Source of the DNA: Nymphaea colorata
Taxonomy: Eukaryota; Streptophyta; Magnoliopsida; Nymphaeales; Nymphaeaceae
Length of the DNA stretch: 64,000 bases
Direction: 5' to 3'
NCBI RefSeq assembly: GCF_008831285.2
Contig: NC_045145.1
Span: 1,798,001-1,862,000 of the forward strand
Below the pieces are notes generated by a model. The model was not told where the DNA came from. It worked only from the letters and a program-made list of their open reading frames with translations, and did no database searches. Position 1 is the first letter of the stretch, and every line of letters starts with the position of its first letter. Below are positions 16,530 through 30,717 of this stretch, in pieces. Made by a program: the position numbers and the translations under genes.

Positions 16530-17573
16530 CGAATCTCGTCTCAATCATCATTTGTCAGGCTGAGAGCTATGAACAAGTCCGCGGTAGTTCAAAACTATCC
16601 AAAATCACCTACTCCATTGACAAGGATAGCTTTAGTAGCTGCTTTATCTGCCTGAAGTCGGTGGACCAGAAATTAATTAACAAATAAGAAGCAAGACCTT
16701 CTGACCAACAGACCAATGAGACTATCCAATCCAACGGCTTTGGACGCTCATGCTGGACGCCTGACTTAACTAGAGCTCGAGTCGAGCAGTAGCTCATGCA
16801 GGAAAGTTTGACACCTCTCATGCTTGACTCTGATCCAGAAGTTCTTGCGAAGAGAAGAAAATGCTGCCCTCTGTCTTTGACCGCTTGCGAAACAGAAATC
16901 CCCTCTAACGTGTCCAGGCCTTCCATGAGACTTGACTTGAATCTATGTCTTCAAACCCTTTGTTTCGGAAGCCAAGCATTGGGAACCCCAATTTTGATCT
17001 TCGGAGAATGGGAGCTGTGGGGAGGGTCCAATTCATTGTCTGTTGTTTCAAGCTCTTCATCGAAATTTCCGTCGATACATCTTTCTCTGCCAAAAGGACC
17101 TTTCTTGACACAGGTCTCCAGTTGAGCACGTGGAATCCACTCACCATCTTTTTCCATTCGTGAAAGAGACCTGAAAACTGTTCGATCATTTTCGCTTGGT
17201 CCACTTGTAGCCTTGTAGCATTGGAAAAGACTGGGTAAACTAGTGCTCTTCGACCAGATCTAGGGCTGGATACAAAATTGTATGTCATTAGTACTTTTGA
17301 ATAGACAAACAAAATAGCAATTCTTAGGAATTCGGGCAGGCGCACGTGATCCTTGAGTCTGTGGTTACCTCCAGACGAAGGGCTTGAGTTCCAGAAGTCT
17401 CATGTTCTATCTTTTCTTTGGCAAGGTGGTGCGTGCTATCTCTCGGGAACGGCTAGGCAATAGTATAGGAAGCCGGTCATCCAAGCTGCAAGGGAGGGAT
17501 GATTTGATAGGCCCTTCCGCCAGTTCTCGTACCATCTTCTTCTACATATACCGCATTTGAAGCACCTAAAGAC
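16530..17573. other. 1.04-kb segment present only in copy A
   Basis: In copy B 'aaccttggc' joins directly to 'tccgagatcc' (about 55340). In copy A 1,044 bp lie between the same two words. I see no terminal inverted repeats and no clear target-site duplication, so an insertion in A and a deletion in B are both possible. It holds overlapping - strand frames (16905-17345, 146 codons; 16951-17157) and a + frame (16796-17125). All are unrecognised, and composition is GC-richer than the neighbours. Confidence 0.8.
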
Positions 17574-19011
17574 TCCGAGATCCAAAATAATCAAACACGG
17601 CTAAGGTTTCTCTTGTGGATCTAATTTGAACTAAATTCTTCTATTTTGAACAAAGTTTTGACTATGAAAATGTGACGCAATTCATGATTCATGGTAATTG
17701 GCTTCCGCACCTTTTATAGTATAACACAAACTTATTTGTGGATTCTTTGTTGGGGTCTTCTTTTTTCTTATGATTTCAAACTAATAATCTTATTGCAATT
17801 TATCTAAGGACTGTGCTTTTAATTTAAACGGCAAATGAAGGCATGAAGTAAAATTCCTATTTTGAAAAGTGAAATGTTAGCTGAAGTCATAAAAGTAATT
17901 TTGTGATAAGAGGATCGTATTAAAACAAAGAAATCAGCTTGGCTCCCCATATTAGTAGATGATGGATTGAAATCCGTATTTGATAGTTTTACGAAAAGCA
18001 TGTTATTTAAAAAAATGATGTGGTCCCACTTTTAAAATTATAGAAATGGTAGGCTTGGAAATGAAATTTTTTTTGGAATTTATTTAAAGCACCAAAAACG
18101 TTTTTTCTTTGAAAATGCTTTGCTTTAGTTTTTTGTCAAATGCAATAAATGAACATGTTTGACACATAATTACCGACAAACATTTATCCAGAGAATATCT
18201 TTAATAAATAGCAATGCAAATATTTAGGAGAAATTAAATGGTGTTTCCAAATTCTCCTGTCTTTTTACAGAATGTGATGGTGTGGCATACTTAACACATT
18301 TTTTTTCACTTGAATCAATTCATTTTTTATAAATAAAATTACGAATCATTTTAATTCCATATTTTTAATTTTCCTTTTTTTGATGATCCACTAAGTTATT
18401 ATTCGTTGATTTTCTTTGTTTACATTGAAATGTTAAAATTTAAAACTATGTAAAATACATTTTTAAATGTATATTTCTATCACTTGACATGTAAATTTAG
18501 GTCGAGGAAGGGTCAGTGTTATTAATATTAATATCGTTCTGCATCAGCGGTCGGCCATCTTGCCAATCGATGCAAGGCTAATAATTATCAGTTTCTTCTT
18601 TTGTCATATTTAAAATCAATGAATTAGTTGAATTATTCTTTAATTCAAGAATTTTAAAAATAAGGTGACAGACGATACGTCCCATGTATTCAAAGGAACA
18701 CCATCCGTGGAAACAATTGGATATTTCAACACATGGAGCATAGGTATGGTTACCTGTATCTACCTCTAGCTACCCATTTATATATGGATTTGGCATTTAC
18801 TGTGAAGTCAAAGTAACAATGAACCAATAAATTGCGAGCATTATATCTGGCCTTGGGGGAGAATAACAGTTATAGAAATCCTGCTCTGCCAATACTGACA
18901 AAAGCACTAAGCTAAAATTTACCAAATGGCCTATACAGATGTCATGATAATTTCCATATTGCACTTTCCATCCTTCAAGGCTACAGCAAAAGAAGAATGA
19001 AGCATTCTTAC
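17574..19011. other. AT-rich 3' flank of JMJ pseudogene A
   Basis: Collinear with 55345-56809 in copy B. Relative to the pseudogene this is downstream, so it should hold the last introns and exons of the demethylase. I could not identify the exon that normally follows FYRC. Confidence 0.5.
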
Positions 19012-21932
<2,921 letters not shown>

Positions 21933-22479
21933 TTAATGTTCAACCAAAAGCAAAAATAATAAGCTTGAAAGCAGATTGAACCACTACAAAAAACTATGTG
22001 CATTATCAAAACCTAAAAATGATAATCAACAGAACCAACTTCAGCTGGATTTATCCAAATGTAGACCAAATAAAAAAAAAGTCACAAAATTCTATAGAAA
22101 AAAGTATAAAGCAGAGCTAATTCTAAGCTTTACTTTGACATTAAAAAATGAAAAAAGAAAAACAAATAGGGATTATCTTCTGTTCAACTTTCTTGTGCAC
22201 AAAAATAAATAAAATCATGTAGTGGGAAGAAAATGACAATAAGTTCAAACTTTTGCAAGCCAACCAACTTATTTTGTCTAAAAGCAAAAGGGCCATAAAA
22301 ATATTTACAAGTCCATCTTGCTACTACTTGTAATAATCATGTCATTGACATATATAAAAGAAGAAGGACTATACCTAAAAAAGTTATCTTAGCAAAATAG
22401 AGTTGTATCAGAATAACAAAGTTTAAAATTTATCTTAGCAAAATATAGTTGTATCAGAATAACAAGATTTTAAAATTTA

Positions 22480-23733
22480 GAGATGTAACAAATAACTTAA
22501 ATTTATTAAAGCAAAACATAGGAGTTCACGTTACACTATAAAACTTTCCTCAGGTGAAGAATCTTACCATAGAATGTTTTGCCCGAAGAGGGAGATTCGT
22601 ATAAACTTCTACATTTAATTCTTATTAAAAAAGCAATTCTAACGTCAATTTGGTATATGTCCCAACCTTTAATAGAAATTTACAAGAACCCTAATTAATG
22701 TCATCTTAGCTGATGGAGAGAAGGCTTCTGAGTTGTCTATGACTCATCATATTATTGATTATTACCTAGCAAGTTCATTCTAAGACTCATAGGATAAAAT
22801 GAGATAGCAGTCAGGCATGTCCCGTGCTGAGAAGAAATGATTCACATGATGTAGTTAGCAAGCTGCCTATAGGTGTACTAGAACTTTTTTTAACTCAATG
22901 GTCTTTTCAGGTGGGCTGTTGACATCTTTACTAGCTTCTTGACTTCATGTGTAATAGATAATGACCTAAGGGGAATTAAGGTCAGTGGATTTCATTACAG
23001 ATGGTTGTTTAGTTCAAGAGTATAAAGACTAGGCATATCAGATCGTACAACATCTATCATCATGATTCTCAGCTAAAGCATCTTCTTCGTAAAGAAATAC
23101 ATATTCATTGTCTTCTTTAGGAACATCATCATAAATTTTTCCTTACCAAAAAACTATCATTAAGAAACATATAATTTGCTATTCTAGGGATAACAACAAC
23201 TATATTGTTTGATTTAGGTATACCCAAGTAAAACACAAGGATTTTCTAAACATCAAATAAAAATGCTCAAAGAGTTTGCATTATGTGCTTGTGTTTTACT
23301 TCTACAGGCCCATTTTGTTGAGTACAACCACGTGTTTCTTGTGAACAATTTCTTCAATTTTAAGGTAATTTTCAAATTGACCTAAGATGAATTGTCCACC
23401 AAAATAAGTTCTAAAAATTTTCAGATTTTTCTCAAACTGAGTTTTACAAAGATTTGTAAAATATTTGAAGAAACAAAGAAAGTCATTTCAACCTACAACT
23501 TAGTGAAAGAGAAAGTACTAACATGTTGTCACCATGACCTTGTTTAGTGGCATGAATTTTCCACTCAAACTGACGTCGGTAGCAATACCTTTTCTTGTAC
23601 TTGTTCACTAAGGAAAAATTCATGCTTTAACAGCAATTGAAAATACCTGTGATATTCCTCGGATTATTCACAAGCAATATTCAAGCTCTCATTTGCAACC
23701 TTAGCCGGGGTTTATATAGGTGAATCCATAGAT
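22480..23733 (-). mobile_element. Ty1/copia integrase-RT fragment in copy A
   Basis: Read on the - strand from high to low coordinates: integrase core FTNLCKTQFEKN then KIFRTYFGGQF (about 23370-23465; the family has RSDNGGE here), then RGCTQQNGPVEVKHKH (about 23270-23340), the classic TPQQNG motif. Next comes the FLGY-like piece FTWVYLNQT (about 23205-23245). RT start is EAFSPSAKMTLIRVLVN (about 22680-22745), then QIDVRIAFL and a degraded EVYM.LP piece (about 22580-22660). Many stops and frameshifts. No LTRs are attached. It lies directly upstream of, and on the same strand as, the JMJ pseudogene. Confidence 0.85.
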
Positions 23734-25147
23734 TGTCATCATTGAGTACAAACAAAAAAATAATAAAATAATGCTTCGAATTCAAATTCAAAGAGTCACT
23801 TTTTCTTTTCTGAATTTTAGTTCCTTCAAATAATAAAATAATGCTGTTGTCATTTATTGGCTCATTAATAGTTATATAGCACTCCACATGTTTGTATTTT
23901 GAAGGACTTAAGAATAGTTTCATAACAAAGTTTTTGCCACACTTTAGAAGTTTAGATGCTCGTGGGTCATTATCAACCAATTAGTATTGTATATTCCCCT
24001 ACATCTGATCTTATACAACTAACCAGGAAAAAAAGGTATACCACTTAATATGTGCAGGTCAAACCCAATGGACGTTACAAAATTTATGCTGGTTGATTTA
24101 TAACATCATAACTATGAGATTCAAACACGTTATAGACCATTTGGAACATACCCTATGGCAATGGTAAATGGGCAGCAAAACTGTTACAAGACAAGATCAA
24201 ATAGGCCCTCTTGGCTTTCATCCGAATTTGCTGCTATGCTCTCATAAAAGAGGGTGGCTTTTCAGTTTTTTTAGTCCTGTTTCAATGCTTCATTTGATAT
24301 TTATGTTAATTCCTTTACCAACACAAAAATAGTAATTTCTTTCTCATGACAAATTGACCAGGCATCAGAAAAATGAGGCCATAAGTCCTAACTGAAAATG
24401 CAAGATAATCAGAATTATATAAAAAAATCTAAGCAATATTTGGAGCTAGGAGAAGATAGGAGAATAAAACCTAAAGAGACATGCAATTTGAAGTAAATAC
24501 TAAGAAGTACAATAGGTAGGCCCAATATAATTAACCAGATAAAAGTATTTAGCAACCAACTTGAGAATAGGTGACCATTGGCATTGAAGGCCCAAGCTTG
24601 AGCATCTTAATAGCAAAAATACAAGGAAATAACATTTGAAAGGAAATAACTCTATTAAATAAAATGGTGATCCAGTTTATACATGTTTTTTATTTTATTT
24701 TTTTCCTCTTTCATTCACGATCATTATAAATCTTTGAACTCCCAGTGAAAAATCACATTTTGTTTATATATTCCATTCACTTAATGTCATGAAGCAGACG
24801 TAATGAAATATGATATGGAAAACTCAGGAAATGAGCAGAAAAATCAATTTCTTCTTTTTAACTTATTAGACAGAAATGCAAAAGGAGTAAAACACATGGG
24901 AAAAACTATTGTCTGAGTGCGAGTGCACTAAAAAAAACACTAAAAAACACATTCACTTTCACTTATTAATAAGAAACTTCATTCAAAGAGAAATATCCAT
25001 CTCAATTCAACATTTAGCCTGTCTTGTTAAACTACTTAGAAGCTAGCATCAACATAAATCCAAGTATAATACATAAATGAACTTACCTGAGGCCAATCTC
25101 CAATTGAAATTTAAAAAAAAAAACAAAAATAAATTAAGAAGGAGAAA
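23734..25147. other. AT-rich flank, possibly more copia
   Basis: A - strand open frame at 23681-23980 crosses the end of the duplication. It may be upstream copia coding sequence that copy B does not have, but no motif is certain. 24.0-25.15 kb shows no recognisable feature. Confidence 0.4.
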
Positions 25148-25247
25148 NNNNNNNNNNNNNNNNNNNNNNNNNNNNNNNNNNNNNNNNNNNNNNNNNNNNN
25201 NNNNNNNNNNNNNNNNNNNNNNNNNNNNNNNNNNNNNNNNNNNNNNN
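25148..25247. other. Assembly gap, exactly 100 N
   Basis: One hundred consecutive N, the usual placeholder for a scaffold gap of unknown size. Order and distance of the flanking contigs rest on scaffolding. The two copies of the large duplication lie on opposite sides of it. Confidence 0.99.
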
Positions 25248-26274
25248 GGCGAAGGGGCTTGAATCTCCTTGTGCATGTCCTTCATCATTTTCTGTACAGC
25301 CAATTGAGTTTCTCTAAGTCGAACATGGATCCATTTGGTTGTCCTTATGAAATTTATGTTTTTTTTTGTGAAGAACACATTTTAAATTGAATTTTCTTGA
25401 TGTTTTGATCTAGTTCGAGATGCATGAAAGTTTCGTTTTAAATTGAATTTTCTTCTTGTTGACTTCCTAGCTGTAGTTTAGTATAGTGGGGATGTGGTTC
25501 AGGGTAGTGCTCGTGGTTCAGAATGCCAGCTTGTTTGAGTCTAAGTTAAAGTAGTTGCAGTTTGATTGTTAACTGTGTGTTCTCTTCATTGAGCTTGTGA
25601 TTCTATTAAAATGCAGATACGTTAGTTGCACATGTCATGGCTATACCTAGGTATATAAGAATGCATTTGTATACTAGAGTTTTATAGTCGTCTATATTTG
25701 CCGCTACTTCTGCTACATCGGTATCTTCACTTTGTTTTGTTTCTCACTTCAAGCCTCTTGAAAAGGCTAGCCCTTTCTCTCTTGAGTGCATAGGACACTT
25801 GAATATGCTTTTTTTGGGGAAGACTCTTCCTGTCTCGTCATAATTGTTGATGGTGCAGTAGAACATGGAGGCAATAGGATGATCTGTAAAGATTTGATCA
25901 TTGGTTCTGCATGCATTTATTTTCTCCTAAAATTGGTAGCCAGTTGAAGGGGTTGTGAAGAAAGGGACTAGGAGCATTTTATAAACTCCTCCTATGCATC
26001 AATGTACCAGTGCAATTTTTGAAATAATGATCTTATGTTGCTTTTCAGGATTTGTGGATTAATTGGAAAACTTTAGATAGAGATTTGCATTTGAGTTTGT
26101 ATAATTAAACTTGTTTAGGTATGAAGCTCAATTTGTGATGGCACATGTACAGGGTTCATCTCTTTTTTTTTCATTTTTTTATTGCAGATAGTTGAATTTG
26201 GCATCCTTCATATATTTCTGCTATGTATTCTTGACATACTTTTAAAATTCAAGTTATTCAACTGCTGTTTGTAG
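25248..26274. other. Non-coding 5' of the GH2 exon
   Basis: Intron-like AT-rich DNA ending in a T-rich tract and an acceptor TTTGTAG at 26274. The preceding GH2 exon or exons (N-terminus) were looked for and not found; they could be in the gap. Confidence 0.5.
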
Positions 26275-26514
26275 GACCTCTCAAGTATTGGTGCAAGAGA
26301 AGCAAAGTTGATGTGCTGGTTTCCAACTTAGCCGCATGGAATGACGATGCTGTTTCTAGGTCTTTTGAAAGTGTTGGCTATTGGGTTGAGGGCTTGCCAT
26401 TTGTGCACTCATTGAGTGGTTACTGGAAATTTTATTTGGCAACTAGCCCCACAAGAACACCTATGAGGTTCTATGAGAGTACATTCGAAGATATAAATTG
26501 CGAAGAGCTACCAG
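26275..26514 (+). CDS. Orphan exon of a glycoside hydrolase family 2 beta-galactosidase
   Basis: A 240-nt exon with acceptor TTTGTAG and donor GTTTGT, phase 1 at both ends. It reads PLKYWCKRSKVD, NLAAWNDDAVSRSFESV, YWVEGLPFVHSLSGYWKFYL and TPMRFYESTFED, ending ELP+G. It matches the region just before the sugar-binding (jelly-roll) domain of the plant LacZ-like GH2 protein (Arabidopsis At3g54440 type), which has ...AVWNDDAV...WV.GLPFVKSLSGYWKF... No frameshift or stop is seen. The expected next exon should start with a VPSNWQ-like sequence and the DRPIYTN motif; I do not find it within the window. Either very long introns full of TEs carry on, or this is a captured or relic exon. The catalytic domain is absent. 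Confidence 0.8.
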
Positions 26515-28589
26515 GTTTGTCTTTTTCTCTCATATGCAAATCAGTGGCAGACTTAGAAAGTTGAGCCGTAGGGCCTCTGTCTTGTAATCTAGTAGAATAT
26601 AAAATGTCGTTGCGTAAGATTTTCCTGAAACAAGAATAACAAATTGCACTACTACACAAGAATAAGTTAATAAGTTAATGAACAATATAATTTTTAATGT
26701 CTTATTTAAGGCTTTTTTTAATATGATAGAAAGGTGATGTCACTTAACGGGCCTTCTTTTTGGGAGTTTGCCCAATAAAAGTTGACTTGAGATCTTTATA
26801 TCTGTTGTAAAGAAAACTAAATCCACACTACAAGTTGAAATTGCTGCCTGAAATGGATTTTCAATGAGAAGATGGGTGTTCATAAAAATTTGTCTATATC
26901 AAACTTTATGTGCAACCTGTACAAAAGAAACACGGCAATTGTTATACTCTCTTATAATTGATATTCATTAAGAAAACATTTTTCCTTTTTTTAATATGGA
27001 AAATTTTGAAATGAGAAACTGCATGTGGGCCTTTGCACATCCTAACCATGGGTGGGTTTGATTCAACTAATTTATGTGACATTATTTATACTTCTTGCTC
27101 GTTTGCCTATCCACCAAAATGGGAGTGGTCATTGTTTCTCTACTTTACTAGTGTCATTGTTCATTGTGACACTTATCTTTCCTATTGCTCTCATTCATAT
27201 GTGACTAAACTACTAAGTTTACAAATACCTACACTTTCTGAGTTTCGCAAGGTGACCGCCCTGTTCATAAATCCTGCAACCTGTAAAGAATCTCAAGTCA
27301 TGCTTATTCAGGTACTAAGGTCTTGGATTGTGAATGCATGGCAGTGTTTGAGAGAGAGAGAGAGAGAGCGATTTCTAAATTTTCGTAAATGTTGTGTTCG
27401 AATTTCAATCTAACTGAACAGGGTAATCTTGCATAGCCAAGAAGAACGAGGTAATCTACATCATGCAGTCACATGCCAAGACCTTGTTTCTTGAACGAGG
27501 TATTTAAATATTGTGATCAAATAGTATTTGAATATGCATTGCTTTTTGACTTGTTTTTTTCTGTTGATTAAGAACACAAACTTTATATTTGCAATTGTTA
27601 AAATTAGTTTGTAATGCCAGGACAAAGTTAACTTCTGATGTTCTTCATTTTTATGTTTCTTCGTGCATTGGTGAACATTGACCATGTGAAATCAACTTAC
27701 CCAAATCACTAGCCCACCGTTTGCATTAGTTCTTGTAGTGCATTTCAAGTAGTCCTCCTTGGAATGCTGAACTATGACCCCATATGCTTATTTTGCAGCC
27801 TTGGCATTCATTTTCTTTCTATTAGCCCACCATTTTCTTGACCTAAACATGCAACTTTTGCCGAACTTGGCAAACTCGACCTCCGAACTGGCTCCTTCAC
27901 TTTGAGACAAATTAAAGTAGCCACATTGAACTTCGATGCTGTTGACATGTGGAACTTTTCTGTATAAAATCTCTAGGGTAGTTAGTTTGTCATTGCTGTG
28001 TATGGTGCAATGTTTAGATATTAACTATTCCTTATTTCTGTGTATTGACTAAGTTTTCATTCCTAGTGATACAAGAAGTATGTAGGTGAAACCAAGTAAA
28101 TAGGCTACTGAGTGAGGCCTAGTTTGTGGATGGTACCTACGTTTCTTTGAGAAGCCTTCCTTCAGTTAATTATGATTTTCAGTCAACCAAACCCCCTCCC
28201 ACTAAAAACTGTTTTTTAGAGGGTCAAGTTGTTTTTACATGTATATTGTATAATTCCCATTTTAACCATATGTAGATAACAAACCAAAAAGAAAATCTTG
28301 AAAATTAGTGTTATCTTCTCAGCTGTTTTATTACTTCTTTTCTACTTATATTTTATATTTGACAATGCTTTCCTGAAAAATCTTGAAAATTGCATGTATA
28401 TACTGATGTATGTGATTCCATGCTCTTGCAAACCTATAAGTAGCAGCTCTTTCATGAGTTTGCTGAACATTTAGACAGAATTGTGACAAAGATAGGTTGT
28501 TCACTTACTTTCACCTGCTATGCCTGTGCATCTCATTGCAATGTAGCTTCTTTGCTAACTCTTCTTTCTTTTCCTCGCATATTGTGCAG
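26515..28589. other. Intron-like stretch
   Basis: No domain or TE terminus is recognised. A frame at 27033-27413 (+) is open partly through a (GA)n run at about 27351-27368. Donor GTTTGT at the start and TTGTGCAG at the end could define it as an intron, if the exon at 28590 is real. Confidence 0.4.
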
Positions 28590-28630
28590 TACCTGAACAC
28601 TATAAGCTGGTTGCGGAGGCAAAGTTCCCA
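28590..28630 (+). CDS. Candidate 41-nt exon, unknown family
   Basis: Bounded by acceptor ATTGTGCAG and donor GTAATT. When joined to the phase-1 end of the GH2 exon it reads VPEHYKLVAEAKFP in frame and ends in phase 0. VP agrees with the start of the expected GH2 continuation, but the rest does not resemble the sugar-binding domain. It could belong to a different gene or be spurious. Confidence 0.3.
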
Positions 28631-28639
28631 GTAATTTTA

Positions 28640-29870
28640 TATCTCAGTCCACATTCAAATTCATTTGTTGATATGTACAGTATACTATAAAATATATACT
28701 ACATAATGTATTGTATATTTGTTAACGTATGTATATTAACATGTCACATACTATATAAGTATACACATATCACATATATAATAAATATATGTATTATATT
28801 CCACATATATGTATATACCACTATATTATAGTATAATATAGTACGTATGTACATACATATATAGTTTCAAATGTTATACATATTATGCATATACATACAT
28901 ATTATGTAATATGTTTATATATATGATTATATATATATGTGTGTATATATATATATATATGATGTAATACACTAATATGATTACACTTGTATATATCCAT
29001 AGTAGTAACTATGTTATATAGTATGCATCTATGTCACATTGGTGCGGGTGTGGCTAGAGCATATATATATATATATATATATACATATGTTATTTGTTAT
29101 ATATGTAATTTTATTTGTGTATATTTTTAAATTTTTTATCAAGCTTACCTTAATCTCATCAAAATCCAAAGTTTTGTTAAATAGGAGAGAAAAAGATAGG
29201 AGAAGGAAAAAAAGAAAACAAACAAGAGAAAAGAATAACATATGCCATCAGGAGCATCCCATTAGGTTTGATCGAGTCGAGTGACGTGCCAGTTCGCACC
29301 CACAGCGGTGCACGTGTGCCACCATAGTTCGTGCACCCATGTGACTTACTTTATAACATGTTATATTACATATGCAATGCATAATTTATCATATATGTAT
29401 ATATATGTTACATAACATATATAACACACACACACACATATATATATACATATGTGTATATATATGATACATTTATGTATATATCACATATATGTAATAC
29501 ATGTAATATATTGTGTATATAATGTGTACATATAGTTGTATGTATATAATATTATAGTATATGACGTAAATAGTATATAGTTATAGGTATATGTATATAT
29601 AACTATTATAGTTTTATATATGTATATTACATAAATATTATATATAATTGTATATAATGTATATATGACATCATAAATCTAGTATATTACTATGTAACGT
29701 ATACGTAAATGTATAATATATATATAATACATAAAATATATGACGTATATGACATTTGTATATTTATAATATCCGCATACATTACCATATAACATGTAGG
29801 TAACTATGTGATTTATACTATTACATATGACATATACTATGTATTCATGCAGAACAAACATAAATGCTAA
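28640..29870. repeat. 1.2-kb AT tract of TATA/TGTA words
   Basis: Made almost entirely of 'tatata', 'tatgta', 'acata' and 'tatatg', with several pure (AT)n runs (for example 29061-29083). It is interrupted only by a mixed segment at 29110-29345 that includes a GC-rich piece ('cgcacccacagcggtgcacgtgtg'). Apparent reading frames come from composition. Likely slippage-grown low-complexity DNA. Confidence 0.85.
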
Positions 29871-30580
29871 ACATGATAAGATTGGTAACTGAGCATTCTT
29901 GGTGTCCCTCAAGGCCAGCGCACTCACTGTGACAACACCTGAGTTTGGAAACTGGTCCCAAGCAGGTGTAGCAGAATTACAAATGGGGCTTGGAAGCACA
30001 TTGGAAAGCAAAAAGTAAGGTGCTTTTGAAGTGTCTTGAGAGCACTATTTAAAGAAAGAAGCCAGCTTCCTTTGTGACCAGAACTGTGCTTCCCATTCAG
30101 GCAACTGATGCAAGCTTCTTTTTTCAGTAAAATCTAGACTCCTAATGTAATCAAACCTATTTTATAAATCTTTGCCCAAGCTTAAAACTTAATTATGCAA
30201 AAAGTTTGGAGTTTGAAACTTGAATGTTTGATCTTTGTTTATAAGTTATATTTTTTGCTGGCTAGTTGTCTCTTAACTTACTACTTTGGCTCTCGTTTGC
30301 TTCATGATCTACTTTTGAGTCACTTCCAGTTCATTTCTCAGTTCCTACTTCCGAAAATTTGTAGGGGTCTCTCTACTCACTCGCAATTCCATACTAACCC
30401 TGGTCCCAAGAACAGAGGCAAATGTGAATAAGTGCTTGGTGTTTTAAGTTACTGGAAATAAATATGCTTTAGATAACATATTCCTTATCATCTTGTTATG
30501 ATGTTATCTGTTTTTGGGAAACAAGGAAGATTGATTGTGCTAGCCCATGACTAATTTTTGTCTTCCTTTGATAATTGCAG

Positions 30581-30717
30581 AATGTTGATATGGATAACTT
30601 TGATGACTTTGGCACCAATTTGTATACAGCACCTGAGACTTCCTTTTTGGGCACAGGCTTTGATGAAAACGAGCTAAAATGCATAGATAACGAAGAGACA
30701 GACACTGCAGCTCAAAG
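30581..30717 (+). CDS. Candidate 137-nt exon, unknown acidic protein
   Basis: Acceptor AATTGCAG and donor GTTGAT, starting in phase 0, so phase-compatible with the candidate at 28590. It reads NVDMDNFDDFGTNLY, TAPETSFLGTGF and DENELKCIDNEETDTAAQ, a single acidic open frame with balanced codons that looks coding. I do not recognise the family. The next exon would need phase 2. A piece at 31871-31966 (SESVLWKGKCSANLG, VPKDAKLDKY) is also open but has no convincing splice borders. Confidence 0.45.

Noticed and set aside
16905-17345. 146-codon - strand frame in the A-only block
   Set aside because: Overlaps other open frames on both strands and shows no known motif; kept only as part of the block description.
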